Part shown: piece after piece, positions 1 through 9,322 of the stretch
How the letters are laid out: the number at the start of each line of letters is the position of its first letter
Numbering within the stretch: the first letter of the stretch is position 1
Origin: Chromatocurvus sp964613795
GTDB taxonomy: Bacteria > Pseudomonadota > Gammaproteobacteria > Pseudomonadales > Halieaceae
Length of the DNA: 64,000 bases
Assembly (NCBI GenBank): GCA_964613795.1
Contig: CAZTJR010000009.1
Coordinates: forward strand, 48,617 to 112,616
Direction of reading: 5' to 3'
Notes under the pieces: generated by a model
What the model was told of the DNA's origin: nothing
Databases searched by the model: none
What the model saw: the letters and a program-made list of their open reading frames with translations, nothing else
Position numbers and translations under genes: made by a program

Positions 1-1065
1 GATCGCCTGCCGCTCACGGATCTGGAGGCGCAGATGGATGCACTGCGCTACTTCAAGGCGGCCCACGTGCTGCGGGTTGCCGCCAGCGAGCGTCTCGGCC
101 GGCTACCCCTGATGAAAGTCAGCGACAAGCTCACCTTTATCGCCGAAGTGGTGCTCGAGCAGGTGCTGCGCGTGGCCTGGGCGCAACTGGTAGCCCGCTA
201 CGGTGAGCCGGCCCGCGACGGCGAGGATACTGGCTTTGTTATCTACAGCTACGGCAAGCTGGGTGGCATTGAGCTCAGCTACGCCTCGGACCTCGATCTG
301 GTCTTTATCTACGACGCCGCGGCCAGCGGCGTGACCAGCGGTGAGCGCAGCATCGACAACAGCGTGTTCTACACTCGGCTCGGGCAGAAGGTAATACATA
401 TCCTCGAGACCCGGATGCCGCTGGGCAAGCTGTACGAGATAGATATGCGCCTGCGACCCTCGGGGGCATCCGGTCTGCTGGTGTCCACGCTGAAGGCCTT
501 TGCTGCCTACCAGCGGGACACGGCGTGGACCTGGGAGCACCAGGCTCTGGTGCGGGCCCGGTCGGTTGCGGGGGATCGCCGTGTCGCCGAGGCGCTGGAC
601 GCAGTTCGATGCGAGATTCTCTGCCAGCCCCGGGATGCGGCGATGCTGGCCGGTGAGGTTGTCGCCATGCGAGAAAAAATGCGCGGACACCTGCTGCCGA
701 CGTCTCTCGCCGACGACCGGTTCGACCTTAAACAGTCACCCGGCGGTATCGTTGATATCGAATTTATGGTGCAATACGCCGTGCTCGCGTGGTCGCATCA
801 GGTGCCGGGTCTTACCCGCTGGTCAGACAACATCCGGATTCTAGAGAGCCTCGGTGAGCAGGGCCTGTTCTCGCAGGCCGTCTGCGACGCGCTGATCAGG
901 GCCTATATTGCGTTTCGCTCTGCGTCTCATCAGCTTGCGCTGCAGCAGGCGAAGGGAATCGTAGCGGCAGCGGATTACCGGCAGCACATCGATACCGTTC
1001 AGACCCAGTGGCAGACGATTTTTGCCGGTGTAAGCGCGTTATCATCCAGCGACAAGAACAAGTAG
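1..1065 (+). CDS. glnE: Bifunctional glutamine synthetase adenylyltransferase/adenylyl-removing enzyme, C-terminal part
   Basis: GlnE adds AMP to and removes it from glutamine synthetase, adjusting nitrogen assimilation to PII signals. The reading frame is open from base 1, so the 5' part lies outside the window and about 354 of the usual 950 or so residues are seen. The visible part is the C-terminal adenylyltransferase half. The nucleotidyltransferase signature is clear: YSYGKLGG followed by SYASDLDLVF, whose paired Asp residues bind metal, and later EIDMRLRPSG. The C-terminal helical region contains SPGGIVDIEF. The stop lies 10 bases before ilvE, as in Pseudomonas, where glnE and ilvE are also adjacent. 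Identification is secure. Confidence 0.96.
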   Translation, partial: DRLPLTDLEAQMDALRYFKAAHVLRVAASERLGRLPLMKVSDKLTFIAEVVLEQVLRVAWAQLVARYGEPARDGEDTGFVIYSYGKLGGIELSYASDLDLVFIYDAAASGVTSGERSIDNSVFYTRLGQKVIHILETRMPLGKLYEIDMRLRPSGASGLLVSTLKAFAAYQRDTAWTWEHQALVRARSVAGDRRVAEALDAVRCEILCQPRDAAMLAGEVVAMREKMRGHLLPTSLADDRFDLKQSPGGIVDIEFMVQYAVLAWSHQVPGLTRWSDNIRILESLGEQGLFSQAVCDALIRAYIAFRSASHQLALQQAKGIVAAADYRQHIDTVQTQWQTIFAGVSALSSSDKNK

Positions 1066-1075
1066 GAGTGCGGGC

Positions 1076-2002
1076 ATGAGTTTCGCGGATCGCGACGGAA
1101 CAATCTGGCTGGACGGGGAGATGGTCCCCTGGCGAGAGGCGAAAGTGCATGTGCTCACGCACACGCTGCACTACGGACTCGGTGTGTTCGAGGGCGTTCG
1201 CGCTTACGCCACAGCGGACCGGGGTGCCTGCATATTCCGCCTGCGCGAGCATACCGATCGCCTGTTCAACTCGGCAAAAATCCTGCGCATGCCCATGCCG
1301 TTTGACAAGACAACGCTGCTCGAGGCACAGCGCGCGGTGGTGCGGGAGAATAATCTTGATGAAGCGTATCTGCGCCCCATGGCCTTTTATGGCTCGGAAG
1401 GCATGGGCTTGCGCGCTGACGGCCTGAAAACCCATGTCATGGTCGCGGCCTGGGAGTGGCCCTCGTACATGGACCCGGAGGCCCGTGACCACGGCATCAA
1501 AGTACGCACCTCTTCCTACACACGGCACCACGTCAACATTACCATGTGCAAGGCAAAGGCCAACGGCAATTACATCAACTCCATGCTGGCCCTGCGCGAG
1601 GCTCTGGATTCCGGTGCCGAGGAGGCGCTGCTGCTCGACAACGAAGGCTACGTCGCCGAGGGCAGCGGGGAGAACGTCTTTGTGGTGCGCAAGGGGCGGA
1701 TTTTCACGCCGGACCTGACCTCCTGCCTGGATGGCATCACCCGTGACACGATCTTCACGCTGGCCGCAGAGCTGGGGTATACCATCGAGGAACGACGCAT
1801 CACCCGCGACGAGCTGTATATCGCGGATGAGGCGTTCTTCACTGGCACGGCGGCAGAGGTCGTTCCTATCCGTGAGCTCGATGGCCGGGTAGTGGGCAGT
1901 GGCTCGCGGGGACCGCTGACGGAAAAGCTGCAGTCGATGTATTTTGACGCCGTGCGAGGCAACCGGCGGCAGAACAGCGAATGGCTGACGCCGGTCAAGT
2001 GA
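1076..2002 (+). CDS. ilvE: Branched-chain amino acid aminotransferase
   Basis: A PLP-dependent class IV aminotransferase that catalyses the last step of leucine, isoleucine and valine synthesis using glutamate. The 308 residues match the family length. Motifs seen: HYGLGVFEG near residue 32, the PLP-lysine segment AKANGNYINS with Lys at about 161, and EGSGENVFVV, whose Glu contacts the PLP ring. TGTAAEVVPI near the C-terminus is typical. The ATG is preceded by AGGAGTG at good spacing. The stop overlaps the start of the next gene (TGATG), suggesting translational coupling with the hydrolase. Identification is secure; an assignment to another class IV enzyme such as D-amino acid transaminase is unlikely given the length and motifs. 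Confidence 0.95.
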   Translation: MSFADRDGTIWLDGEMVPWREAKVHVLTHTLHYGLGVFEGVRAYATADRGACIFRLREHTDRLFNSAKILRMPMPFDKTTLLEAQRAVVRENNLDEAYLRPMAFYGSEGMGLRADGLKTHVMVAAWEWPSYMDPEARDHGIKVRTSSYTRHHVNITMCKAKANGNYINSMLALREALDSGAEEALLLDNEGYVAEGSGENVFVVRKGRIFTPDLTSCLDGITRDTIFTLAAELGYTIEERRITRDELYIADEAFFTGTAAEVVPIRELDGRVVGSGSRGPLTEKLQSMYFDAVRGNRRQNSEWLTPVK

Positions 2003-2886
2003 TGGCTGGCGATTCCCCGGTCACGGGCGGCGAAATCCCGTCGGCAGATGACATAGCGACGACGCTGGTGGAAAACCGGCTGCAGGACGGTATTTTCTAT
2101 CGCCACTGGTCGCCGCCGTCACCCGTGGCCGTTATTCTGCTGGCCCACGGAGCCGGCGAGCACAGTGGTCGTTACCGGGACTTTGCCGACTATTTCTGCG
2201 CGCGCAACATCGCCGTTGTGGCGCCGGATCACCGCGGTCACGGCGAGTCGCCGGGCCCGAGAGCGCACATCCGACGCTTCAGCGAGTTTTTTGCACCGCT
2301 GGACGTTCTCTTCGAGCAGATTCGGCGACAGTATCCGGCGCTGCCGGTATTTCTGATCGGTCACAGCATGGGCGGGTTGATTGCGGCCCGTTATCTGCTC
2401 TCGCGCCAGGCCAATTTCGCCGGTGCGGTGCTGTCCGCGCCGGCGCTGGAGGTGCCTGATGCGCCTTCGCGGATCGCGATCTGGGTGAATCAGGTCATAT
2501 CTCTCGTCTGGCCGACTCTCGGCGTGATGCAGCTGGATGCGTCCGGCGTCAGCCGCGACACGCAGGTAGTTGCGGATTATCGTGCCGACCCGCTGGTGCA
2601 CAGCGGCAAGTTCAGTGCGCGTCTGGTGACCGAGCTGTTCGGCGCCATGCAGGATGTCGTGCGCGGACGGGCCACCATCCGCCTGCCGCTGCTGGTCATG
2701 CATGGCGATGCCGACGTCATGACCGCCGTGGATGGTTCGCGGCATTTTGCCCACGGTGTGGGCAGCAGCGATGTCACCCTGACAATCTACCCGGGTCTCT
2801 ATCACGAGATATTCAATGAGCCGGAGCGTCTGACCGTCCTCGATGACCTGTACGCCTGGCTGCGCGCGCACGGCGTCGACGGCTGA
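2002..2886 (+). CDS. Alpha/beta hydrolase, monoacylglycerol lipase-like
   Basis: A serine hydrolase of the Hydrolase_4 (monoacylglycerol lipase/lysophospholipase) type, probably acting on acylglycerols or other lipid esters. The oxyanion segment LLAHGAGEHSGRY is followed by DHRGHGES and the nucleophile elbow GHSMGG. Candidate acid and base residues are in HGDADVMT and GLYHEIFNE. There is no signal peptide, so it is probably cytoplasmic. The start chosen is the ATG that shares its A with the ilvE stop (TGATG); an in-frame ATG 21 bases upstream is possible. The gene ends one base before rfbD, so ilvE, this gene, rfbD and rfbB form one transcription unit. The substrate cannot be read from sequence. 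Confidence 0.88.
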   Translation: MAGDSPVTGGEIPSADDIATTLVENRLQDGIFYRHWSPPSPVAVILLAHGAGEHSGRYRDFADYFCARNIAVVAPDHRGHGESPGPRAHIRRFSEFFAPLDVLFEQIRRQYPALPVFLIGHSMGGLIAARYLLSRQANFAGAVLSAPALEVPDAPSRIAIWVNQVISLVWPTLGVMQLDASGVSRDTQVVADYRADPLVHSGKFSARLVTELFGAMQDVVRGRATIRLPLLVMHGDADVMTAVDGSRHFAHGVGSSDVTLTIYPGLYHEIFNEPERLTVLDDLYAWLRAHGVDG

Positions 2887-2887
2887 G

Positions 2888-3781
2888 ATGCTGCGTGTTC
2901 TCGTTACCGGAGCCCATGGCCAGCTCGGTCGCGAACTGACTTTCAGCGTGCCGCAGGGCGTCGAGTGTGTCGCCTTCGAGCGCGACGCACTGGATATCAC
3001 TGATGCCGCGAGCATTGCCGATGCGCTGTCGCAGGTACGCCCAAACGCGCTGATCAATGCGGCTGCCTACACAGCGGTCGATCGCGCGGAAACGGATCAC
3101 GAAGCTGCCCATGCAGTCAACGATGTCGCCGTGGGCCTGTTGGCTGCCGCTTGCCGCGAGCGCGATATCCGGATGCTGCATGTGTCCACGGATTTTGTGT
3201 TTGACGGTAGCTCAGGGCGCCCCTATCGTCCCGCAGACGCGACCGGCCCCCTCGGCGTCTACGGCGCCAGCAAGCTGGCCGGCGAGTCACGCCTGCGTAG
3301 CGATGATAGTGCCGGGCTGGTGCTTCGCACCGGCTGGGTGTACTCCCGCCACGGCGGCAATTTCGTGCTGACCATGCTTCGCCTGATGGCTGAAAAAAGC
3401 GAGCTGGGCGTGGTGTCAGACCAGGTGGGGACGCCGACCTGGGCGCGCGGCCTGGCCCTGACGCTGTGGGCTTTTGCGGAAAATCCGGCTCTCTCGGGCA
3501 CCTACCACTGGAGCGATGCCGGCGTCTGCAGCTGGTACGATTTTGCCGTTGCCATCGCAGAAGAGGCCTGTGCGCTGGGACTGCTGCAGCGGGCGCCGGA
3601 CATACGGCCCATCGCGACGACGGATTATCCGACCGCGGCACGTCGCCCGGCCTGCAGCGTTCTGGACAAGCGCGACACCTGGCGCGATCTGTCGCTGCAG
3701 CCAGTGCACTGGCGCGTGCAGCTGCGCATGATGCTGCAGGATCTCAAGAACCGTAAGGACAGTCCCCATGACCACTGCTAG
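2888..3781 (+). CDS. rfbD: dTDP-4-dehydrorhamnose reductase
   Basis: Catalyses the last step of dTDP-L-rhamnose synthesis, NAD(P)H reduction of dTDP-4-dehydro-L-rhamnose. It is an extended SDR of about 297 residues. The N-terminal nucleotide-binding motif is VTGAHGQLG, the STDFVFDG segment and YGASKLAGE supply the catalytic Thr/Tyr/Lys, and VSDQVGTPTWA is a hallmark of RfbD. The ATG at 2888 lies just after the hydrolase stop (TGAgATG) and places the Rossmann fold at residue 1; an earlier in-frame ATG would add an unrelated extension. It overlaps rfbB by 14 bases. The partner genes rfbC and rfbA lie on the other strand about 5 kb away. Confidence 0.95.
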   Translation: MLRVLVTGAHGQLGRELTFSVPQGVECVAFERDALDITDAASIADALSQVRPNALINAAAYTAVDRAETDHEAAHAVNDVAVGLLAAACRERDIRMLHVSTDFVFDGSSGRPYRPADATGPLGVYGASKLAGESRLRSDDSAGLVLRTGWVYSRHGGNFVLTMLRLMAEKSELGVVSDQVGTPTWARGLALTLWAFAENPALSGTYHWSDAGVCSWYDFAVAIAEEACALGLLQRAPDIRPIATTDYPTAARRPACSVLDKRDTWRDLSLQPVHWRVQLRMMLQDLKNRKDSPHDHC

Positions 3782-4838
3782 AACACTGATGGTTACGGGG
3801 GGGGCCGGCTTCATCGGCGCGAACTTTGCCCACTACTGGATGACGACCCACCCGCAGGACACGCTCATCGTCTATGATGCCCTGACCTATGCGGGTAATC
3901 GTGCGAGCCTGGCTGCGCTGGAGTCGGCTCATAACTTTCATTTCCTTCACGCGGATATCTGCGATCGGGAGCGGGTTGTGGGTTGCCTGAAAACCCACGC
4001 GGTGGACACGATCGTGCACTTCGCGGCGGAGAGCCACGTCGATCGCTCGATTAGCGGTCCGGACGATTTCATCCGCACCAATATTCTTGGAACCCATACG
4101 CTGCTGGAAGCGGCAAGACAGGTCTGGCTGACGGGCGATGGCAGGCCACACCGTTTTCACCACGTATCTACTGATGAGGTCTATGGCTCTCTTGCGGCGG
4201 GCGATTCTGCCTTCCGGGAGAGCCATCGCTACGCACCCAATTCGCCTTATTCGGCGAGCAAGGCGGCGTCTGATCATCTGGTGCGCGCCAGCTACCACAC
4301 TTACGGTCTGCAGGTGACCACCAGCAACTGTTCGAACAATTACGGTCCCTATCACTTTCCCGAGAAACTGATTCCGCTGTGCCTGACCAATATCCTGCGC
4401 GGACGCGCGCTGCCGGTCTACGGTGATGGCAGCAATATCCGTGACTGGCTGTATGTCGAGGATCACTGCCGCGGCATCGATAGCGTGCTGGACAGCGGCC
4501 GTATCGGTGAGGTGTACAACATCGGCGGCAACAACGAGTGGAACAATCTGGATATCGTGCGACTGTTGTGTGACGCGCTGGACGCGCGCTTTCGCGCGGA
4601 CGCGCAGCTGGCACAGCGCTTTCCCGATGCACCCGCAGCGCGCGGCGGCACCGCCCATGATCTGATCACTTTTGTGCCCGATCGTGCCGGTCACGACTGG
4701 CGCTATGCGATAGATGCCGGCAAAGCGGCCAGTGAGCTGGATTTCTCGCCGCGGGAAACCTTCGAGAGCGGCATCGCCAGGACGATCGACTGGTACCTCG
4801 ACAACGCGGCATGGTGGCAGCCACTGTTGCAGGCGTGA
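3768..4838 (+). CDS. rfbB: dTDP-glucose 4,6-dehydratase
   Basis: Second enzyme of the dTDP-L-rhamnose pathway, converting dTDP-glucose to dTDP-4-keto-6-deoxyglucose with a tightly bound NAD. The 356-residue protein has VTGGAGFIGANF at the N-terminus, the STDEVYGSL segment with the catalytic Thr-Asp-Glu, YSASKAASDHLV with the catalytic Tyr and Lys, and NCSNNYGPY and PVYGDGSNIRDWLYVEDH, all typical of RfbB. The ATG has GGA upstream inside rfbD. It is convergent with the large signalling gene, with three bases between the stops. Identification is secure. Confidence 0.96.
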   Translation: MTTARTLMVTGGAGFIGANFAHYWMTTHPQDTLIVYDALTYAGNRASLAALESAHNFHFLHADICDRERVVGCLKTHAVDTIVHFAAESHVDRSISGPDDFIRTNILGTHTLLEAARQVWLTGDGRPHRFHHVSTDEVYGSLAAGDSAFRESHRYAPNSPYSASKAASDHLVRASYHTYGLQVTTSNCSNNYGPYHFPEKLIPLCLTNILRGRALPVYGDGSNIRDWLYVEDHCRGIDSVLDSGRIGEVYNIGGNNEWNNLDIVRLLCDALDARFRADAQLAQRFPDAPAARGGTAHDLITFVPDRAGHDWRYAIDAGKAASELDFSPRETFESGIARTIDWYLDNAAWWQPLLQA

Positions 4839-4841
4839 CGC

Positions 4842-7800
4842 TCAGTCTGCGCCGATTGCCGTATCCCGGCCGGAAGCCGCATCCGCCGGGAAGGCCCGTG
4901 ACGGTTGCCACTCCTTTAACCAGTTGACCAGGTCTTCCAGCGGCATTGGCCTGGCAAAGGCGTAGCCCTGGGCGACCTCACAGCCGAGCGCGCGCAGCAG
5001 GCGGCAGTGCTCCTCGGTTTCGGCGCCTTCCGCGACGATCTTGATGTCCAGCGCCCTCGCCAGTGACACGATGGCGCGCAGAATGGCAATGTCCGCACTT
5101 TCGCTGGTCATGTTGCGCACGAAGGTCTGGTCTATCTTCAGTGTATCGATGGGCAGTGCCTGCAGGTAGACCAGCGACGAGTAACCGGAGCCGAAGTCGT
5201 CCAGCGCAAAATGTACGCCGAACTCGGCGCAGGCGCTGATGACCTCGGCGACATCGCGGGTATTCTCCAGCGCACTGGTTTCGAGTATCTCCAGCTCCAG
5301 CTGGCGTCCCTCCAGTGTCGGGTGCGCCAGGAGGCGGTGGCGAATGCTGTCGGCAAAGCCTTCCACCAGCAGCTGCGGCGGTGAAATGTTGACGCTGACC
5401 GTGAGCTCGTTGCCCGACTCTGCAAGCAGGCTTAGGTCGTTCAGGGCCTGGTTTATGACCCAGTCGCCAAGCTCAATGAGTACGCTGTGGTTTTCCAGGG
5501 GTATCAGGAAGCGGTTGGGCGGCAAAAACCCGCGGTCGGGATGCTGCCAGCGTATGAGGGCCTCGGCACCCTGGATCTTCCCGCTGTTGAGGTCGACCTT
5601 GGGTTGGTAATGAAGCCGGAATTCGTTGGCGGCGATCCCCCGGCGCACATCATTTACCAGCTGGTGCTTGTCTTCCAGCAAACGATTACTGGCCTGGTCA
5701 AACAGGCGGAAGCAATTGCGGCCCTCGGTCTTGGCCTGGTACATGGCGTGGTCTGCCTGACGCAACAGCTGCTCGGCATCCAGCTCGCTTTCATCCATGG
5801 GATAGAAACTGATACCAATGCTCGCCGTGGGGCTGAGCACTTGGCCACCGATAGTGACTGGCTCTGTCGACAGCGCCAGCAGACGTTCAACAATGGGCAG
5901 GCAGTCGGTTTCCCGCTGCAGATCACTGAGAATGGCAACAAATTCGTCACCGCCGATTCTCGCCAGCGTGTCTCCCTCCCGCAGCGCGACCTGCATACGC
6001 GCCGCAAGCATTTTCAGCAGCTTGTCGCCCACGTCGTGGCCGTGGCTATCGTTGACCTCCTTGAAGTTGTCGAGATCGATATAGGCAACGGCCACCAGCC
6101 GACCGCGCCGCTGACACTGCTGCATTGCCAGCTTCAGCGACTCCACGCCCAGTGCGCGGTTCGGAACACCGGTCAGGGCATCGTAGTAGGCCTGATGCTC
6201 CAGCTTTGCCTGCTGTTGCTTGAGGAGGCTGATGTCGGAAAATACCGCAATGTAGCGCGCCACTTCGCCGCTGGCGTCGGTGATGGCATTCACCGAGAGC
6301 ATCTCGTGGAAGTGCGCGCCGTCCTTGCGCCGACTGGTGCGCTCGCCGCGCCATTTGCCGGTGCTGCGCAGCTCATCCAGCACCCGCTCATAGAAATCAT
6401 GATCGTGCGCACTGGGGCGCAGCGTGGCCGGCGTCTTTCCCTTTACCTCGTCGAGGGTATAGCCGGTGATTTCGCTGAAGGCCCGGTTGACGTTGATGAT
6501 GCGCCACTCGGCATCGGCAATGATGATGCCCTCGGCCGCCGTCTCAAAGACCTCCGCCGCCAGCCTCAGCTCGTTTTCCGCATTCTTCATGCTGCTGACA
6601 TCGGTAAAAGAGACCACGATCCGGGAAATACGGCCCGCACTGTCCAGCAGCGGGCGGATGTTCATCAGTACCCAGGCGGTGGGACGGGTTCCCTCACGAG
6701 CCACGCCGAGCGTCAGGTTACTGACAGCGCTGCGTTGTTCCAGAACCTGCGAAACCGGATCGGACGCCGCAATTACCGGCGCGCCATCCTTGTCGCAGAA
6801 TGTCCAGCCGAAGTCCCGGAGCTCGCGCCCGGTGATGTCCCTGGCGCTGACACCGAAGAACGCCGAGGCCATGGGGTTCATAAGCTGTATGCCGCCGGCA
6901 CCGCCGTAGACGATGATGCCGCCGGCAAAGCTGTCGAATATCCCCTGCAGCAGCTCGGCGCTGGCGCGTGCCTCACGGTCCTTGGCCTCGAGCAGCGCTT
7001 CGGCTTCGCTGCGCCGTACCGTGCGCCAGAGCTGCGCCGACAGGAGCTCGACTGTCTTCAGGTCCTGCGCGGAGTAGGCCGTGCGTTTGTTGCCCACGCC
7101 CATGATGATGTCGCCGGACCCGGGTTCCACCGGTGACAGCAGCAGCCGGTCTAGTGTCATATCCGCACCGGGGAGCACTTGCCTGTGCCCGGTGCGCTCA
7201 TAGTCGTTGAGTATAAGTGACTTAGCGCAATGGCTGCTCTCTGCCCATCCGCCGCCGGCCTGCAGCGGTTCACTCTGCAGAGAGACTGACGCGCTGGCAT
7301 CGAGCGTATCGGCGTCCAGCGCATAGGCCTCGATCTGCTGACTGTCACGATTTATTGTATAAATGCCGGCGAAGCCACTGCCGGTCAGCTGGCGGATCAC
7401 CCTGAGCTGAGCGCGCACGAAGTTGCGCATGTTCACCGCATCAATATCCGTGGGCATGTCGCGCAAGGCGCGCTCGCGCCGCGCGTTGAGTTTTTCCTGC
7501 TGAAAAAGCGCGCGTATGCGTCGCGTATAGACCAGGAGGACGCCCGCAGACAGGAGCGCCGCAATGGTGATGCCGATCCACAGCAGCATCGTCAGGGGTT
7601 CGTTTCTCCAGATATCGAGCCAGGATATGCCGGTTGCGCGATGGTAGGGTGGCAGACCCAGCTCGGTGAGAACGCGATGCACCGGGGCGTAATTCGGCGC
7701 GAGAGAAAAATCGCCGTCTAAATCGGTGATGCGGCGCCGGCGCACGTCCAGCAGTATCTGCAGAAGAGCATCGGTCTGGCTGGCCGTAAGGCTGGGCAGA

Positions 7801-8531
7801 CCGACGAGTGCCCAGCCGGGGTACAGCTGTGTGGACGTTGCCACGGGATAGGCAGACAGGTTCTGCGCATTGATCACGCGCAGGGTGTCTGCGTCAAAGA
7901 CCTCTTCGGCGATTAGTTGCTCCAGAATCACGGTCTCAACGAAGGCAGCATCCACCTCCCCCGCGAGCAGTGACCCGATTGCGCTGCGGTGCGAGCCGGT
8001 CTCCGTGATCTGCAGTGAACCCGGCAGCTGTGGGTCATGCAGGTGCAGCTCGTAGAGCGGTGCGGCATAGCCGCCGAAGGAGTAGCGACTGGCAATACCC
8101 ACCTGCCGCCCGCGCAGGTCGGCGAGTCCGCGGATTTCCGGTGCGTCGGCACGGGCCAGTATGACGCCGCCAACGCCCCCGACCCGGCCGCCCGGAACCT
8201 TGCCCCGGAAAGCCACGAGTGGACGTGTCCGCTGATCAATGTGCTGCGCCCGGGCTGTCTGATAAGGGTTCAGCATGGCCGCGTCCAGCTGACGGTTGCG
8301 GATTGCCTGCATTAACTGATCGGGCGGAAGTGGATGCAGGCTGATCCAGTCAATCCCCATGGCCTGAAAGAATCCGCGCATAGCGGCAATCTGTGCTTCG
8401 AACGCAGAGGACGAGCGTTCCATGCTGATGCCAAGGCGAACGTGCCTCTCGGGTGCCTCCTGTGCGAGAGCACACGGAAACTGCGTCGTTACAAGGAGCA
8501 GTATGGCGAGGATGCGACGCATCCGCATCAC
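4842..8531 (-). CDS. Membrane PhnD-PAS-GGDEF-EAL signalling protein (c-di-GMP turnover)
   Basis: A 1229-residue inner-membrane receptor. A signal peptide (about 1-24) leads to a periplasmic PhnD-like (phosphonate-binding) ligand domain at about 30-300, one transmembrane helix at about 313-335, a GAF-like region at about 360-505, PAS domains at about 525-645 and 655-770, GGDEF at about 775-940 and EAL at about 965-1215. The cyclase site is intact (GGDEF at 860-864), with an RxxD inhibitory site (REGD) five residues before it. The EAL half keeps AEALIRW and DDFGSGYSS, so both synthesis and breakdown of c-di-GMP look possible. Its ATG overlaps the stop of the upstream substrate-binding lipoprotein gene, suggesting a coupled sensor pair. 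The ligand is unknown. Confidence 0.93.
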   Translation of the reverse strand: MMRMRRILAILLLVTTQFPCALAQEAPERHVRLGISMERSSSAFEAQIAAMRGFFQAMGIDWISLHPLPPDQLMQAIRNRQLDAAMLNPYQTARAQHIDQRTRPLVAFRGKVPGGRVGGVGGVILARADAPEIRGLADLRGRQVGIASRYSFGGYAAPLYELHLHDPQLPGSLQITETGSHRSAIGSLLAGEVDAAFVETVILEQLIAEEVFDADTLRVINAQNLSAYPVATSTQLYPGWALVGLPSLTASQTDALLQILLDVRRRRITDLDGDFSLAPNYAPVHRVLTELGLPPYHRATGISWLDIWRNEPLTMLLWIGITIAALLSAGVLLVYTRRIRALFQQEKLNARRERALRDMPTDIDAVNMRNFVRAQLRVIRQLTGSGFAGIYTINRDSQQIEAYALDADTLDASASVSLQSEPLQAGGGWAESSHCAKSLILNDYERTGHRQVLPGADMTLDRLLLSPVEPGSGDIIMGVGNKRTAYSAQDLKTVELLSAQLWRTVRRSEAEALLEAKDREARASAELLQGIFDSFAGGIIVYGGAGGIQLMNPMASAFFGVSARDITGRELRDFGWTFCDKDGAPVIAASDPVSQVLEQRSAVSNLTLGVAREGTRPTAWVLMNIRPLLDSAGRISRIVVSFTDVSSMKNAENELRLAAEVFETAAEGIIIADAEWRIINVNRAFSEITGYTLDEVKGKTPATLRPSAHDHDFYERVLDELRSTGKWRGERTSRRKDGAHFHEMLSVNAITDASGEVARYIAVFSDISLLKQQQAKLEHQAYYDALTGVPNRALGVESLKLAMQQCQRRGRLVAVAYIDLDNFKEVNDSHGHDVGDKLLKMLAARMQVALREGDTLARIGGDEFVAILSDLQRETDCLPIVERLLALSTEPVTIGGQVLSPTASIGISFYPMDESELDAEQLLRQADHAMYQAKTEGRNCFRLFDQASNRLLEDKHQLVNDVRRGIAANEFRLHYQPKVDLNSGKIQGAEALIRWQHPDRGFLPPNRFLIPLENHSVLIELGDWVINQALNDLSLLAESGNELTVSVNISPPQLLVEGFADSIRHRLLAHPTLEGRQLELEILETSALENTRDVAEVISACAEFGVHFALDDFGSGYSSLVYLQALPIDTLKIDQTFVRNMTSESADIAILRAIVSLARALDIKIVAEGAETEEHCRLLRALGCEVAQGYAFARPMPLEDLVNWLKEWQPSRAFPADAASGRDTAIGAD

Positions 8532-9202
8532 TTTGCCAGCTCCGGCAGATACGACGGATCCAGCAGGCCAGCGTTGCCTCGTGGCGCACTTATCACCCCC
8601 GCGTTGACGAACAGCTCATTGATGCGATCCACGGCGGCAGACAGAGAGGAGTCACGGCTGAAATAGCCATGCTGAATGTCGAGGGTGGGAATCACTACAC
8701 GGCGCAGTGCTTCCTCTGTGACCCACACCGGATTCCCCCGCAGGCTCGCCAGGCGGTAGACAGTATCGACAGGGTTGTCATGAACGTGTGACTGCGCCCG
8801 CAGAATAGCGCTGACGAATTTACCAAGTGCTTTTTTTCGTCGTTTCACGGCATCGCTGCGAACCGCGACTACATCAAAAATGAGCTCTGGGGTGTCCCGG
8901 CTGGAGGAGACATTCATGACCGCTATGATGGTGAGTGGGAGGCCCTGGTCGAGGCCGCGTATGACCTCGCCTAAGGTCAGGCAGGCCGCCTGCAGTTCGC
9001 CACTGGCGAGCCCCGACAGGGAGCCGGCAGCGGATTCCTGGGAAATCAGTTCCACCTCCGGCCCAATCCACCCCCACTGGCTTGCCATGGAAATGACGTC
9101 GTACCCCACCCAGCTGCGGACACCGACCTTGAGTGGTTCTTCGGCGCATCCCGACAGCAGCAGTAAAAGCAGCAGAGCGGCCAGACGGCCGCGCCGTATC
9201 AT
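8528..9202 (-). CDS. Substrate-binding lipoprotein, NMT1/TauA-like, internally shortened
   Basis: A predicted lipoprotein: charged N-terminus, hydrophobic stretch, and lipobox LLLSGC with Cys19. The first lobe resembles ABC-type solute-binding proteins of the nitrate/taurine/thiamine-precursor class (VGVRSWVGYDVISMA, then GELQAACLTLGEVI, then LTIIAVMNVSSS). Only 224 residues are present, whereas relatives usually exceed 300. The segment normally found between the DVSxG region and the PGEIVDVL region appears to be missing, and SSSRDTPELIFDVVAVR joins the two directly in frame. No ABC ATPase or permease lies nearby. The stop overlaps the start of the GGDEF-EAL receptor by four bases, so it probably works with that receptor rather than in transport. 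The ATG at 9202 puts the signal peptide at the N-terminus. Confidence 0.8.
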   Translation of the reverse strand: MIRRGRLAALLLLLLLSGCAEEPLKVGVRSWVGYDVISMASQWGWIGPEVELISQESAAGSLSGLASGELQAACLTLGEVIRGLDQGLPLTIIAVMNVSSSRDTPELIFDVVAVRSDAVKRRKKALGKFVSAILRAQSHVHDNPVDTVYRLASLRGNPVWVTEEALRRVVIPTLDIQHGYFSRDSSLSAAVDRINELFVNAGVISAPRGNAGLLDPSYLPELAK

Positions 9203-9322
9203 GCATGTTGCCTCTGGCAATGTTCCCGTCCCCCGCGGTTCGCATCGTGGCCGGGCTGCGCTGAATAGCGGTCTGTTTCCCGGTGTGACCTGTGCCCGCA
9301 TCTGCCGCCAGCTGCCGGCCGA

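Noticed and set aside
5487..7136. A 549-codon plus-strand frame opposite the GGDEF-EAL gene
   Set aside because: Antisense of conserved PAS and GGDEF codons; no recognisable protein features.
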